A stretch of DNA of 64,000 bases. Source: Erythrobacter insulae. Its GTDB lineage: Bacteria; Pseudomonadota; Alphaproteobacteria; Sphingomonadales; Sphingomonadaceae. The notes under the pieces were generated by a model. That model was not told where the DNA came from. It made no database searches and worked only from the letters and a program-made list of their open reading frames with translations. Numbering within the stretch: position 1 is the stretch's first letter; each line of letters begins with the position of its first letter. Where the stretch lies: positions 1,554,501 through 1,618,500 of the forward strand of contig NZ_VHJK01000001.1 of NCBI RefSeq assembly GCF_007004095.1, read 5' to 3'. Positions 36,062-47,738 of this stretch are shown one piece after another. The position numbers and the translations under genes are program-made.

Positions 36062-37147
36062 CTAACCGCACTGTGCCCGGTGGAGCATTTTTTGATCGGC
36101 GAGCACCAATGCCATCATCGCTTCGACCACCGGCGTGCCGCGAATGCCTACGCAAGGATCATGGCGGCCTTTCGTGCGAACCTGCGTTGCCTCGCCTGCC
36201 GAATTGATCGAATCAACCGGAGTGAGGATCGAGCTGGTGGGCTTGAATGCGACCCGGCAAACAACTGGTTGCCCGGTTGAAATTCCGCCGGCTGTGCCGC
36301 CGGCATGGTTGCTGGCATAGACAGGTTTGCCATCGGGGCCGGGTGACATCGGATCGGCGTTTTGTTCGCCGGTCAGTCGCGCGGCTTCAAAGCCCGCGCC
36401 GATTTCCACGCCTTTGGTCGCGTTGATTGTCATCATGGCGGCGGCAAGATCGCTGTCAAGCTTGCCATAGACGGGCGCGCCCCAGCCCGCCGGAACGCCT
36501 GTCGCCACGCATTCTACCACTGCGCCCAGTGATGATCCGTCTTTGCGGGCATTATCGACCAGTTCTTCCCAACGTTTTGCCGCCGCGGGATCAGGACAAA
36601 AGAACGGATTGTTGCCAATCTCTTTAAAGTCGGTGGCGGCCGGATCAATTCGGTCGCCGCCGAGCTCGCAGACAAACGCCGTGATCTCAACCTCTGGAAT
36701 AATCAGCCGCGCGACTGCGCCCGCGGCAACGCGCGCTGCCGTTTCGCGTGCACTGGAACGGCCACCTCCGCGATAATCGCGAATGCCGTATTTCGCATCA
36801 TAGACATAATCGGCATGTCCCGGGCGATAGCTTTGCGCGATTTCAGAATAGTCTTTTGAACGTTGATCGGTGTTTTCGATCATCAGATGAATTGGGGTGC
36901 CGGTTGTCACCTGCTGGCCGTCTGCATTGTCGAACACGCCGGACATGATGCGCACGGCATCTGCCTCTTTACGCTGCGTTGTGTACTTGCTCTGGCCCGG
37001 CTTGCGTGCATCCATAAAGGGTTGAATGTCGCTTTCACGCAGCGGCAATCCCGGTGGACAGCCATCCAGAACCGCGCCAAGACCGGGACCGTGGCTTTCG
37101 CCCCATGTTGTAAAGCGCAAGACGCGCCCGAAGGTATTCACACTCAT
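36062..37147 (-). CDS. aroC: Chorismate synthase
   Basis: Last step of the shikimate pathway: converts EPSP to chorismate with reduced FMN. 361 residues from the ATG at 37147 ([20 protein letters not shown]). Signature segments are [39 protein letters not shown] and [19 protein letters not shown] longer upstream frame to 37243 is not part of the family. Divergent from ruvA. Confidence 0.96.
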   Translation of the reverse strand: MSVNTFGRVLRFTTWGESHGPGLGAVLDGCPPGLPLRESDIQPFMDARKPGQSKYTTQRKEADAVRIMSGVFDNADGQQVTTGTPIHLMIENTDQRSKDYSEIAQSYRPGHADYVYDAKYGIRDYRGGGRSSARETAARVAAGAVARLIIPEVEITAFVCELGGDRIDPAATDFKEIGNNPFFCPDPAAAKRWEELVDNARKDGSSLGAVVECVATGVPAGWGAPVYGKLDSDLAAAMMTINATKGVEIGAGFEAARLTGEQNADPMSPGPDGKPVYASNHAGGTAGGISTGQPVVCRVAFKPTSSILTPVDSINSAGEATQVRTKGRHDPCVGIRGTPVVEAMMALVLADQKMLHRAQCG

Positions 37148-37255
37148 GCCGCTCTCATGTCGCAACTGTGGGCCGGTGTCCATAATGTCTGGCGCTGCGG
37201 GTTCGTATGCGCCAGAACAAATTATGTATTTTAGCGTGGCCAAGAGACACCAAGA

Positions 37256-37861
37256 ATGATCGCAAAGCTATCAGGGCGGCTGGATGAGACGGGCGAGGAC
37301 TGGGCAATCGTCGATGTTCAAGGCGTGGGCTATCTGGTCCATTGCTCGACCAAAACGCTCGCCGCCCTCGGCGAGGTTGGCGAAGGCTGTACGGTTCACA
37401 CCGATCTTCAGGTGTCCGAAAACGATATGCGGCTGCTCGGTTTTGCCGAAAGCGCGGAGCGGGATTGGTTCCGGTTGCTGACTACGGTTCAGGGTGTGGG
37501 CAGCAAAGTGGCGCTTGCGATCCTGTCGGCGCTTTCCATTGGCGAAGTCCGCGATGCCTGTGCAGGCGGCGATGCGGCGACGGTGGCGCGCGCGAATGGC
37601 GTCGGGCCGAAGCTCGCAAGCCGGATCGTTAATGAGCTTAAGGACAAAGCCGGCGCATTACCCGGCGGCGGTATTTCTGGTGTGGCAGGTGCCGCATTGC
37701 CCAAAGGCAGCGCCAGTGCGGACGCGTTGAGCGCGCTCGAAAATCTCGGCTTTAAACCAGCGGTCGCGGCGCAGGCCGTCGCGCGGGCGCAGGCGGAATT
37801 GGGCGAGGGAGCGAAAGAGGGCGACTTGATCCGCGTGGCGCTGAAAAGGGCGGCTGGATGA
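37256..37861 (+). CDS. ruvA: Holliday junction branch-migration protein RuvA
   Basis: Tetrameric junction-binding subunit that loads RuvB. 201 residues: N-terminal OB domain ([20 protein letters not shown]), two helix-hairpin-helix motifs ([11 protein letters not shown] and [11 protein letters not shown]), an acidic-pin region, and the flexible domain III that contacts RuvB ([20 protein letters not shown]). Overlaps the next gene by 4 bases. ruvB is two genes downstream. Confidence 0.96.
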   Translation: MIAKLSGRLDETGEDWAIVDVQGVGYLVHCSTKTLAALGEVGEGCTVHTDLQVSENDMRLLGFAESAERDWFRLLTTVQGVGSKVALAILSALSIGEVRDACAGGDAATVARANGVGPKLASRIVNELKDKAGALPGGGISGVAGAALPKGSASADALSALENLGFKPAVAAQAVARAQAELGEGAKEGDLIRVALKRAAG

Positions 37862-38223
37862 TAAAGAACAGATCGGCAGCAATCGTGACCGCTATCTACG
37901 CCGCGATAGTGGCAGCTATTATGACCAATCAGGGTGATCCGGACAGCATCGGCTGGTTTGCACTGGCCATCCCGTTCCTGATTGTCGCCATTGCTCCTGT
38001 CGGGCTGGCGTCGTTTATGGATTCCACTCAAACTGCATGGACTCTTGCCGCCGCGATCGCGGCGCTATTCGGCCTCTGGGGTTATATCGATACGTTCTAC
38101 ATCGGCAGACCGGATGCTCAGGGAGGTCTGGTGTTTTTTATCATACCGGTGCTGCAATTCGCAGGTATTGGCGTGTTTGCGTTTTTACTCGGACTCTCGA
38201 AAAAGGTCTCACCCGGCAGTTAG
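37858..38223 (+). CDS. Hypothetical four-helix membrane protein in the ruv operon
   Basis: 121 residues, four hydrophobic segments (AAIVTAIYAAIVAAIM, GWFALAIPFLIVAIAPVGLA, WTLAAAIAALFGLWGYI, FFIIPVLQFAGIGVFAFLLG). No family recognised. The start overlaps the ruvA stop (ATGA), and the DsrE gene follows after 7 bases, so it is carried on the ruvA-ruvB transcript. Confidence 0.65.
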   Translation: MIKNRSAAIVTAIYAAIVAAIMTNQGDPDSIGWFALAIPFLIVAIAPVGLASFMDSTQTAWTLAAAIAALFGLWGYIDTFYIGRPDAQGGLVFFIIPVLQFAGIGVFAFLLGLSKKVSPGS

Positions 38224-38230
38224 GTGACAA

Positions 38231-38779
38231 ATGAAAACAATGAAGTTCATCCTCGCCATGATCAGCGTTTGCGCCGCGCCCCTTGCTGCGCAACAGGCCG
38301 ATATGTCGGCTTTCAAAACCGGCCCGGTCTTCGAAGAATTCGGCCCACATGCGCCTGTCGAGGGGGTGGAGTCGTTTCCCGACGGAACTGAATTCGCGGT
38401 TGCATTCGACGTTGCCAAGAAGGCCGATGACGGCGCGCGCAATCGCGGATTTGAAAGCGCGGCGCGGTTCATCAACATGCACGTTGCCGCCGGGGTAGAT
38501 GCGGAGGATATCCGCATTGTTGTTGTGGTCCACGGCACGGCAGTGCTCGATTTGATCACGGACAAAGCTCGGGGTGCACGCGAGATGGGCCCGAACGCAT
38601 CGGCCGCGATGGTCAGCGAAATGCTTGAAAAGGGCGTGCTGTTCGTCATCTGCGGCCAGAGCGCATCGGTCTATCAGGTCAAACGAGAGCATCTGATCGA
38701 CGGGGTCGATATGGATCTTTCCGCGATGACCGTCCACGCCGAATTGCAGCAGCAGGGCTATACGCTTAATCCGTTCTGA
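38231..38779 (+). CDS. Secreted DsrE/DsrF-like family protein
   Basis: 182 residues with a signal peptide ([21 protein letters not shown]). The DsrE-type fold is suggested by [28 protein letters not shown] split around the first helix, [16 protein letters not shown], and the terminal [13 protein letters not shown] with a Cys at the usual sulfur-relay position. A periplasmic role is implied; the substrate is unknown. It overlaps the ruvB start by 1 base. Confidence 0.8.
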   Translation: MKTMKFILAMISVCAAPLAAQQADMSAFKTGPVFEEFGPHAPVEGVESFPDGTEFAVAFDVAKKADDGARNRGFESAARFINMHVAAGVDAEDIRIVVVVHGTAVLDLITDKARGAREMGPNASAAMVSEMLEKGVLFVICGQSASVYQVKREHLIDGVDMDLSAMTVHAELQQQGYTLNPF

Positions 38780-39825
38780 TGTCCGAAATCGATCCCATCC
38801 ACTCGCCCGACCGGCAAATCGGCGATCCCGATCAGGCTTTGCGGCCCAAGAGCCTTGCCGAATTTATCGGTCAGGAAGGCGCGCGGGATAATTTGCGCGT
38901 CTTCATCGAAAGCGCCAAATCGCGCGGTGAGGCGATGGACCATACGCTGTTCTTCGGACCGCCAGGGCTGGGTAAGACCACGCTGGCACAGATTGTCGCG
39001 AATGAGCTGGGCGTGGGTTTTCGCGCTACCTCGGGGCCGGTGATTGCCAAAGCGGGCGATCTTGCCGCACTGCTGACCAATCTTGAGCCGCATGATGTGC
39101 TGTTTATTGACGAGATCCACCGGCTCAATCCGGTGGTCGAGGAAGTGCTCTATCCTGCGATGGAGGACCGCGCGCTCGACATTATCATCGGCGAGGGGCC
39201 TTCTGCGCGCAGCGTGCGAATTGATCTTCCGCCGTTCACTCTGATCGGGGCGACAACCCGTCAGGGCTTGCTCACCACGCCGCTGCGCGACCGGTTTGGC
39301 ATTCCGGTGCGATTGCAATTCTACACCCATGATGAGCTGGATCAGGTCGTAACCCGCGGCGCAAAGCTGCTGGGCTTGGAAATCGAAGCCAGCGGAGCGC
39401 GTGAGATCGCCCGCCGTGCGCGCGGGACCCCGCGAGTGGCGGGGCGTTTGCTGCGGCGCGTGCGCGATTTTGCGCATGTGGCTGGCGAAGGCACCGTCAC
39501 GCGCGCAGGTGCGGATGATGCCTTGACTCGTCTGGAGATTGACCGGCTTGGTCTGGATGCGATGGACCGCCGGTATCTTGCAATGATCGCAACCACTTAC
39601 AAAGGGGGTCCGGTCGGGGTTGAGACGTTGGCGGCGGGCTTGGCTGAACCGCGCGATACGGTTGAGGATGTGGTTGAACCCTACCTGATTCAACTGGGAT
39701 TGTTGGCGCGCACCGCGCGCGGACGTGTGTTGAATGATGCCGGTTGGGAGCATCTTGAAATGGCCCCTCCAAGGGTCAAGCCACCAGCTCAAGACGGGCT
39801 GTTTGGTGACCAGGAACAGGGCTGA
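38779..39825 (+). CDS. ruvB: Holliday junction branch-migration helicase RuvB
   Basis: AAA+ motor that drives branch migration with RuvA. 348 residues: [11 protein letters not shown], Walker [13 protein letters not shown], Walker [12 protein letters not shown], sensor [19 protein letters not shown], and the winged-helix end [20 protein letters not shown]. Complete. Last gene of the ruvA-(membrane protein)-dsrE-ruvB operon. Confidence 0.97.
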   Translation: MSEIDPIHSPDRQIGDPDQALRPKSLAEFIGQEGARDNLRVFIESAKSRGEAMDHTLFFGPPGLGKTTLAQIVANELGVGFRATSGPVIAKAGDLAALLTNLEPHDVLFIDEIHRLNPVVEEVLYPAMEDRALDIIIGEGPSARSVRIDLPPFTLIGATTRQGLLTTPLRDRFGIPVRLQFYTHDELDQVVTRGAKLLGLEIEASGAREIARRARGTPRVAGRLLRRVRDFAHVAGEGTVTRAGADDALTRLEIDRLGLDAMDRRYLAMIATTYKGGPVGVETLAAGLAEPRDTVEDVVEPYLIQLGLLARTARGRVLNDAGWEHLEMAPPRVKPPAQDGLFGDQEQG

Positions 39826-39970
39826 AGGCTAGATTCGCACGCGGCGCTGATCAGGCGTTTTCCGGTTTAAGGATAACGATTTGGCTAACTTAGGCTGTTT
39901 AATCGGTATCAAAACGGGACAGCGGGGGTGAAATCCGCCCGTTTGGGGCGCCTTAGCCGCGTTAACGGCC

Positions 39971-39985
39971 CTAATTCATGGTTAA
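39971..39985 (-). promoter_or_regulatory. CtrA-like box upstream of the Ser-rich protein
   Basis: Minus-strand reading TTAA-CCATGAA-TTAG differs by one base from the alphaproteobacterial CtrA consensus TTAA-N7-TTAA and contains the half-site TTAACCAT. It lies 104 bases before the start codon at 40089. A further GTTAAC is at 39961. Short motif, so confidence is low. The rest of the 263-base gap shows no gene. Confidence 0.35.
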
Positions 39986-40088
39986 CCGCATTGCGGCGAC
40001 CGGCTTTCCTCCCGCATGACAGGCTTGGAATTGGTGGAGGTGCGGGTGGGCCGCATTCCAACACCATCAGAAAGCAAGGTCTGAACTT

Positions 40089-41747
40089 ATGTCGCTCAAA
40101 TTGGCTGCTGCAAAGCTCTCCGCCGCTGTCGCCGGTGTCGCCCTTATCCAGGGTGGCGCAGTGCGCGTGGCCGAGCCGCTCAACACCGACGAGCCGCAAT
40201 ACACCACGAACCTCGACGGCGAGTTGGTCGAAGAGAGCCGGAAAGGTGTTCCTATTGCGGAGCCGCGCTACATCAAGGGGCCGCAATATGTGGACGGGCC
40301 GCGCTACATCAAAACGCGCGCTCGCGAATTGCCGCGCCCAGAACAGCGCCGTCGCCGTATTGTGGAGCGCACGATCGAGTGTCAGCCCATCGGTGCAGGT
40401 CCAGGCGTAGGTTCGGGCGCTCAAACGGTTGCTGGCTCTGCGCCGCTTCCGGCTGGTGCAACGCGCGCTTATATTGACGCAAATGAATGCCCACCAATTC
40501 AGCGGGTCGCCTATGCACCTGCTCCCCTTCCTCCGCTTCCGCCAATCACAGGCGGCGGCGGCGGTGGCGGCGCCCCGATCATTATCGGCGGCGGCGGCGG
40601 CTTTGGTGGCGGCTTTGGCGGCGGCGGCGGCTTCTTCGGGGGCTTCTTTGGCGGAGGCGGTTCGTCTTCGGGTGATGTTTCTGTTGTAAGCACAACAACA
40701 ACCGGAGGGTCGACATCAAGCGGAGACCCGGGCTCGTCGAGCGGCGGCATTATCATCGACATTGATAATTCAACATCGACAACATCGTCGACTGGCACGA
40801 TCAGTTCTTCGACTGGTCAGGTTTCGACTTCGACATCGACTGGCGATGTTTCCAGCTCGACTGGTCAGGTTTCGTCCAGCTCCGGCGGTATCTCAAGCAC
40901 GACCTCGACGACTTCGGGTGACGTATCCAGCTCGACTGGCACTGTGTCTTCGAGCACTGGCACTGTGTCGTCGAGCACTGGCACTGTGTCTTCGAGCACG
41001 GGTACCGTGTCTTCGAGCACCGGCGGCGTGTCCAGCTCATCCGGCAATGTTTCAAGTTCTTCCGGTAACGTATCCAGCTCATCCGGAAATGTGAGCAGCT
41101 CTTCTGGCAATGTTTCGAGCTCCAGCAGCTCTAGCTCCAGCTCGTCTTCGTCTTCATCCTCCAGCTCGTCATCGAGCTCCTCGGGTGGCAACACGTCAGG
41201 CGGGAATACCTCAGGCGGGAATACCTCAGGCGGGAACACTTCAGGAGGCAACACGTCCGGCGGTAATACTTCTGGCGGTGTGACATCGACTGGTGGATCT
41301 TCGAGCGGCTCCTCGTCCAGCTCCAGCTCCAGCTCATCCTCGAGCAGTTCATCAAGCGGTGGAACAAGCGGCGGTAACACTTCTGGCGGTGCAACTTCGA
41401 CCGGTGGTTCATCTTCGTCGAGCAGTTCGTCGTCGAGCTCCAGCTCCGGTTCTTCTTCGGGCGGTGCAACCAGTGGCGGCACCTCAGGCGATATGACTAG
41501 CAGCACGAGTTCTTCGACTTCGTCGTCCAGTTCGTCCTCATCGAGCTCATCTGGCAGCAGCGGCTCATCGGGCAGCAGCAGTTCGTCTTCGTCTTCGTCT
41601 TCAAGCTCCAGCTCTTCAAGCGGCTCGACATCTGGCGCGACCACCAGCGGAACAGAAGTACCGGCACCGCCGATGATGGCTCTGTTCGGGCTTGCGGCCG
41701 CAGCGATCTTGGGACGCCGCAAGTTCAAAGTGAAAAAGAGCGTCTAA
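40089..41747 (+). CDS. Large Ser/Gly-rich repeat surface protein with PEP-CTERM-like tail
   Basis: 552 residues. N-terminal export-like segment (MSLKLAAAKLSAAVAGVALI), a Pro/Arg/Tyr-containing region to about 155, a Gly-rich block (about 155-192), then about 325 residues almost wholly Ser/Gly/Thr. This region has seven-residue units VSSSTGT and VSSSSGN (about 40799-41110), pentads SGGNT (41181-41283) and poly-Ser runs. The tail has VPAPP, a hydrophobic helix (MMALFGLAAAAILG) and a basic end (RRKFKVKK), the plan of PEP-CTERM sorting signals. Probably surface-exposed or matrix-forming and possibly glycosylated on Ser/Thr. No named family recognised. Own terminator. Confidence 0.75.
   Translation: MSLKLAAAKLSAAVAGVALIQGGAVRVAEPLNTDEPQYTTNLDGELVEESRKGVPIAEPRYIKGPQYVDGPRYIKTRARELPRPEQRRRRIVERTIECQPIGAGPGVGSGAQTVAGSAPLPAGATRAYIDANECPPIQRVAYAPAPLPPLPPITGGGGGGGAPIIIGGGGGFGGGFGGGGGFFGGFFGGGGSSSGDVSVVSTTTTGGSTSSGDPGSSSGGIIIDIDNSTSTTSSTGTISSSTGQVSTSTSTGDVSSSTGQVSSSSGGISSTTSTTSGDVSSSTGTVSSSTGTVSSSTGTVSSSTGTVSSSTGGVSSSSGNVSSSSGNVSSSSGNVSSSSGNVSSSSSSSSSSSSSSSSSSSSSSSGGNTSGGNTSGGNTSGGNTSGGNTSGGNTSGGVTSTGGSSSGSSSSSSSSSSSSSSSSGGTSGGNTSGGATSTGGSSSSSSSSSSSSSGSSSGGATSGGTSGDMTSSTSSSTSSSSSSSSSSSGSSGSSGSSSSSSSSSSSSSSSSGSTSGATTSGTEVPAPPMMALFGLAAAAILGRRKFKVKKSV
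40799..41110 (+). repeat. 21-base tandem repeats encoding VSSS(T/S)G(T/N)
   Basis: Degenerate 21-base units of the form GTGTCTTCGAGCACTGGCACT repeat through this span, including four nearly identical VSSSTGT units and four VSSSSGN units. Serine codons (TCG, TCC, TCT, AGC, AGT) vary between units while the peptide is conserved. Confidence 0.85.
41181..41283 (+). repeat. 15-base tandem repeats encoding SGGNT
   Basis: Six consecutive 15-base units of the TCAGGCGGGAATACC type, two of them identical, followed by a SGGVT unit. Confidence 0.85.
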
Positions 41748-41772
41748 CGACCTCGTCCATAACCAATAGAAA

Positions 41773-41807
41773 AGGGCGGCCTCGCATCTCGCGGAGCCGC
41801 CCTTTTT
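41773..41807 (+). terminator. Rho-independent terminator of the Ser-rich protein gene
   Basis: Arms AGGGCGGC (41773-41780) and GCCGCCCT (41796-41803), then TTTTT; 26 bases after the stop codon. Confidence 0.9.
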
Positions 41808-41873
41808 ATATCGTTATTTGTTAGTCCCGATTTCGCTGTTTGATCGGCCGATATGAAGCGCAGCGGTGCTGCG

Positions 41874-42392
41874 TTATTGAGTATCCCGATCCGCTTCCTT
41901 CCAAGCGTTAAAGCCGCCGGTCAGATGCTTCACGGGTTCACCAAGGTATCCAGAAAGGTTTTTGGCGGCGATCGCTGAACGACGTCCCGATCGGCAATAG
42001 AGAACGATTTCACGGCCCTTGGCCTGATCAATCAGGTCTGGACCGGGCGAAAACGCGGCAAGCGGGATATGCGTGGCCCCAGCCACCATGCCATTCGCTA
42101 CCTCTTCATCGGTGCGCACATCGATCAACCAGATATCATCTGACGCCGACAAAGCCGCAAGTTCTTCAACCGATAGATCAACGACCTGTGACCGGTCATT
42201 TGTGAAATCACGCGGGATTCCGGCGTCGTTTCCACGCCGATCTGCAGTAGCCGTCTTGGCTGCTGCCAGTTCAAAACCGGGCGGTACGCTTGGCGTGCTT
42301 TCGCCGCTTTTATCGTCTCCCGCACTGCTTGGCGCGCAGGCGCACAGCCCGAAAACCAAGACAGTGGTAAGAGAGAAGCGAAAGCGGTTCAT
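41874..42392 (-). CDS. Rhodanese-domain lipoprotein
   Basis: 172 residues from the ATG at 42392. The signal peptide ends FGLCACAP, a plausible lipobox. A rhodanese domain follows: DIWLIDVRTDEEVANGMVAGA, the active-site loop YCRSGRRSA (catalytic Cys) and VKHLTGGFNAWKEA. Likely a periplasmic sulfurtransferase or persulfide carrier. It begins 8 bases after the acnA stop on the same strand, probably in its transcript. Confidence 0.87.
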   Translation of the reverse strand: MNRFRFSLTTVLVFGLCACAPSSAGDDKSGESTPSVPPGFELAAAKTATADRRGNDAGIPRDFTNDRSQVVDLSVEELAALSASDDIWLIDVRTDEEVANGMVAGATHIPLAAFSPGPDLIDQAKGREIVLYCRSGRRSAIAAKNLSGYLGEPVKHLTGGFNAWKEADRDTQ

Positions 42393-42400
42393 CGCGGTCC

Positions 42401-45073
<2,673 letters not shown>

Positions 45074-45242
45074 CGGGATATCCCATCCTTTGGCTGTCCC
45101 GGTCCAGTAGAGGCTGGTGCGGGAGTTGAGTTCCGGAATCGCGAAGCGTCCCGGAACGATAATTCTGTCAGCAGCACCTGCTAGTTTGAGTGCCTCTCGT
45201 CAAGGGTTTGCCCCTGTAAACAGGTCGGTTTCTGGCAAAGGA

Positions 45243-46148
45243 TTACAGGGCCGTAGCGGCAACGTTTTCGCGCGGCTTACGCGTGGCAATCCAGCAACCC
45301 GTTACGATCAACGCCGTCCCTGCAATTGTGGGCAGAGTAACCGGCTCTCTGAAGAACGCCCAGCCCAGCACGCTCGCCCATAAAAATCCTGTATATTCAA
45401 TCGGTACCAGCGCCTGTGCCTCGGCGCGGGCATAGGCCCACGCGATTGCCATGGCCCCTGCCACCGTCAAGGCTCCTGCGGCTGCGATCGACCAAAGCGC
45501 CGCTGCGGGAGGGGCCACGGCGAAAAATGGAGCGAGCAGCAGCAGGACCAGTCCGCCAATACCACTATGGAAGGTTGCGACCTCTACCGGCCCTGCGACC
45601 TGGCTTTGTCGCCGGATGACCACAAAATTATACGCATAGAGGATGGCAGAAAAAGCCAGCGCGCCAAGACCAAGAAGCACATCATCCGACATCTCGCTGC
45701 GGCCCAGTTTGCCGCCGACTATCACCAGTGTGCCCAAAAAGCCCAGCAGGCTCGCCAGAATGGCTTTTTGCTGGATTTCCTCACCCAGAAGCGCCCGTGC
45801 AAAATATAGGGCGATCAGCGGCGCGATAAAACTGATCGCGATCGCCTCTGCCAGCGGCAGTTTTGTCAGAGCATAGAAAAAACTGAGCGCCATAAATGCC
45901 GAGATAATGCCGCGCTCGATATGCAATTTCATCACGTCGCGCCCCGGCCAGCCTTTGCGCTGCCACAGGAAAAACGGCGCGATGATCGCGGCTCCGAATA
46001 AAGAGCGTAAAACGGTTGCGGTGTATGTCCCGGCTGCCAGCGCCGCATCTTTCATAAACGCATCCATCATCGACAGAAAGCCGACGCCTGCGGCCGCGGC
46101 GAAAAATGGCAACAGCCGGTCTATTCCCGGTGAAGAAGATGCAGACAT
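45243..46148 (-). CDS. DMT/EamA family transporter
   Basis: 301 residues, about ten hydrophobic helices in two EamA repeats. Typical pieces are LRSLFGAAIIAPFFLW, LPLAEAIAISFIAPLIALYFARALLGEE and VPIEYTGFLWASVLGWAFFREPVT. The drug/metabolite superfamily exports or imports small metabolites; the substrate is unknown. Ends 170 bases before acnA starts; divergent from the L,D-transpeptidase. Confidence 0.88.
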   Translation of the reverse strand: MSASSSPGIDRLLPFFAAAAGVGFLSMMDAFMKDAALAAGTYTATVLRSLFGAAIIAPFFLWQRKGWPGRDVMKLHIERGIISAFMALSFFYALTKLPLAEAIAISFIAPLIALYFARALLGEEIQQKAILASLLGFLGTLVIVGGKLGRSEMSDDVLLGLGALAFSAILYAYNFVVIRRQSQVAGPVEVATFHSGIGGLVLLLLAPFFAVAPPAAALWSIAAAGALTVAGAMAIAWAYARAEAQALVPIEYTGFLWASVLGWAFFREPVTLPTIAGTALIVTGCWIATRKPRENVAATAL

Positions 46149-46331
46149 ATCGGATGCCCTTTACGCCTAAGGGCCGATCAGGTCACGCTCTGGCCGCGTT
46201 TAGCCAGCTTTTTAACGGATATTCATGCCTGATATAGCAATCTTGGTTGATAGAGGCGTGCAAGCAGGGATATAGTTACCGCGTAGGTACTCGGCCGCGA
46301 CGTGCGGCGTTTTAGGGACAGAAGTAACGTC

Positions 46332-47705
46332 ATGATCAAAGTGACCGGCAAATTGGCAAGCGGCATTGCGGCTGCCTCATTGGTTTCGAGCGGCGCAATG
46401 GCGCAGGATCAAGCGGCCGACGCAGCAGAGGCCTCGCCGGTAGCAGCAGATTCCAGTTTCGAAGAAGCATTCCCGCAAATGGTTTCCGGTGAAGTGGTGC
46501 AGGGTGACCTGGCGCCTCCGGGGCCATTGGTTCAGGAATGGAGCCTTGACGCTGTCCAAAGCCTGATTGGCGTCATTGAAAACATAGCCGCTGAGGGGCT
46601 CGATCCGAGGGATTATGACCTGCAGGCGCTGAAAGTTTCGATGCGCGCGGGGCCATCTGAAGAGCTGAGCGAAATCGCGTCCAAGAATTTCGTCTGGCTG
46701 GTCGAGGATTTGCGCGATGGCCGCACGCCCATGGGCGCGCGCGAACAATGGTTTGTGGTCGATCCTGACCGCGACACTTTGCGCACCGGCGATCTGTTGA
46801 GCAAAGCGCTTGAGAGCGGTGACGTTTCCGGCACCCTGGCTGATCTTAATCCAACGCACCCGGATTATGCACGGCTTAAGGATGCGCTTGCAAATACGCC
46901 CGAGAGCGAGTCGAAGAAACGCAAGCTGATCCGCGCGAATATGGATCGCTGGCGGTGGCTCTCGCGTGATCTGGGCAAGAAGTATCTGATCACCAATGTC
47001 CCCGAGTATCAGTTGCGGCTGACTGTTGGTGACCGGATTATTTCGACCTACAAAACGATCGTCGGAAAGCCAGGGCGCACCGCGACACCGCAGCTTGCCG
47101 AAATGGTATCTGGCATTGTGTTCAACCCGACATGGACAGTGCCCCAAAGCATCGTAAAGGGCGAAGGGCTGGGCGAGCGCGTGCTGAGCAATCCCGCTTG
47201 GGCGAAAGCAAAGGGATACAAAGCGACAAGAGGTTCGAATGGCTGGATCACAGTCGTCCAGCAGCCCGGGCCGACCAACTCGCTGGGCCGGATGAAGCTC
47301 GAAATGCCGAACCCGCATGCGATTTTCTTCCATGACACGCCCTCGCGCGGTCTATTTGGTAATGCCAATCGCGCGCTGAGCCACGGCTGCATCCGTACCG
47401 AGCGCGCCCTTGAGCTCGCGATTACGATGGCGATTCTGGGCAAGGGTGCGAGCAAGGAAGAGGCGGTCGAGATCGCGACATCTGGTGAATACACCAAGGT
47501 GATGATCGAGGATAAATTGCCCGCCTACATCACCTATTTCACGATGGCGTCCGACATCAATGGCGAGATGCAGACCTTCGCTGATATTTATGACCGAGAT
47601 GCGCCGGTTCTGGCCAGCCTTGATAAACCGCGTGAAGGCAATCGCAGCAATGTGATCGATGATGAAATTATCGTGATCGAGGATGATCCGCGGGTCGGAG
47701 GCTAA
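46332..47705 (+). CDS. YcbB-type L,D-transpeptidase
   Basis: Periplasmic enzyme that forms 3-3 peptidoglycan crosslinks or anchors proteins. 457 residues from the ATG at 46332, signal peptide ending GAMAQ. An N-terminal scaffold domain contains ENIAAEGLDPRDYDL. The YkuD catalytic domain has the substrate loop YKTIVGKPGRTATPQ and the signature SHGCIRTERALELA with catalytic Cys, preceded by FHDTPSRGLFG. Convergent with a second, unrelated L,D-transpeptidase 33 bases away. Confidence 0.92.
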   Translation: MIKVTGKLASGIAAASLVSSGAMAQDQAADAAEASPVAADSSFEEAFPQMVSGEVVQGDLAPPGPLVQEWSLDAVQSLIGVIENIAAEGLDPRDYDLQALKVSMRAGPSEELSEIASKNFVWLVEDLRDGRTPMGAREQWFVVDPDRDTLRTGDLLSKALESGDVSGTLADLNPTHPDYARLKDALANTPESESKKRKLIRANMDRWRWLSRDLGKKYLITNVPEYQLRLTVGDRIISTYKTIVGKPGRTATPQLAEMVSGIVFNPTWTVPQSIVKGEGLGERVLSNPAWAKAKGYKATRGSNGWITVVQQPGPTNSLGRMKLEMPNPHAIFFHDTPSRGLFGNANRALSHGCIRTERALELAITMAILGKGASKEEAVEIATSGEYTKVMIEDKLPAYITYFTMASDINGEMQTFADIYDRDAPVLASLDKPREGNRSNVIDDEIIVIEDDPRVGG

Positions 47706-47738
47706 GCGTCCAAGCCGCGCAGATCAGAAACAGCTTTC

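Noticed and set aside
40799..41283. Regular repeats that could look like a CRISPR array
   Set aside because: Units are 21 or 15 bases without unique spacers and are in frame with a protein; no cas genes nearby.
40865..41728. Long antisense open frame (287 codons) rich in Glu/Asp/Pro across the Ser-rich gene
   Set aside because: It is the complement of the TCN/AGY serine repeat region; repetitive composition removes stop codons. No ribosome-binding site or family similarity.
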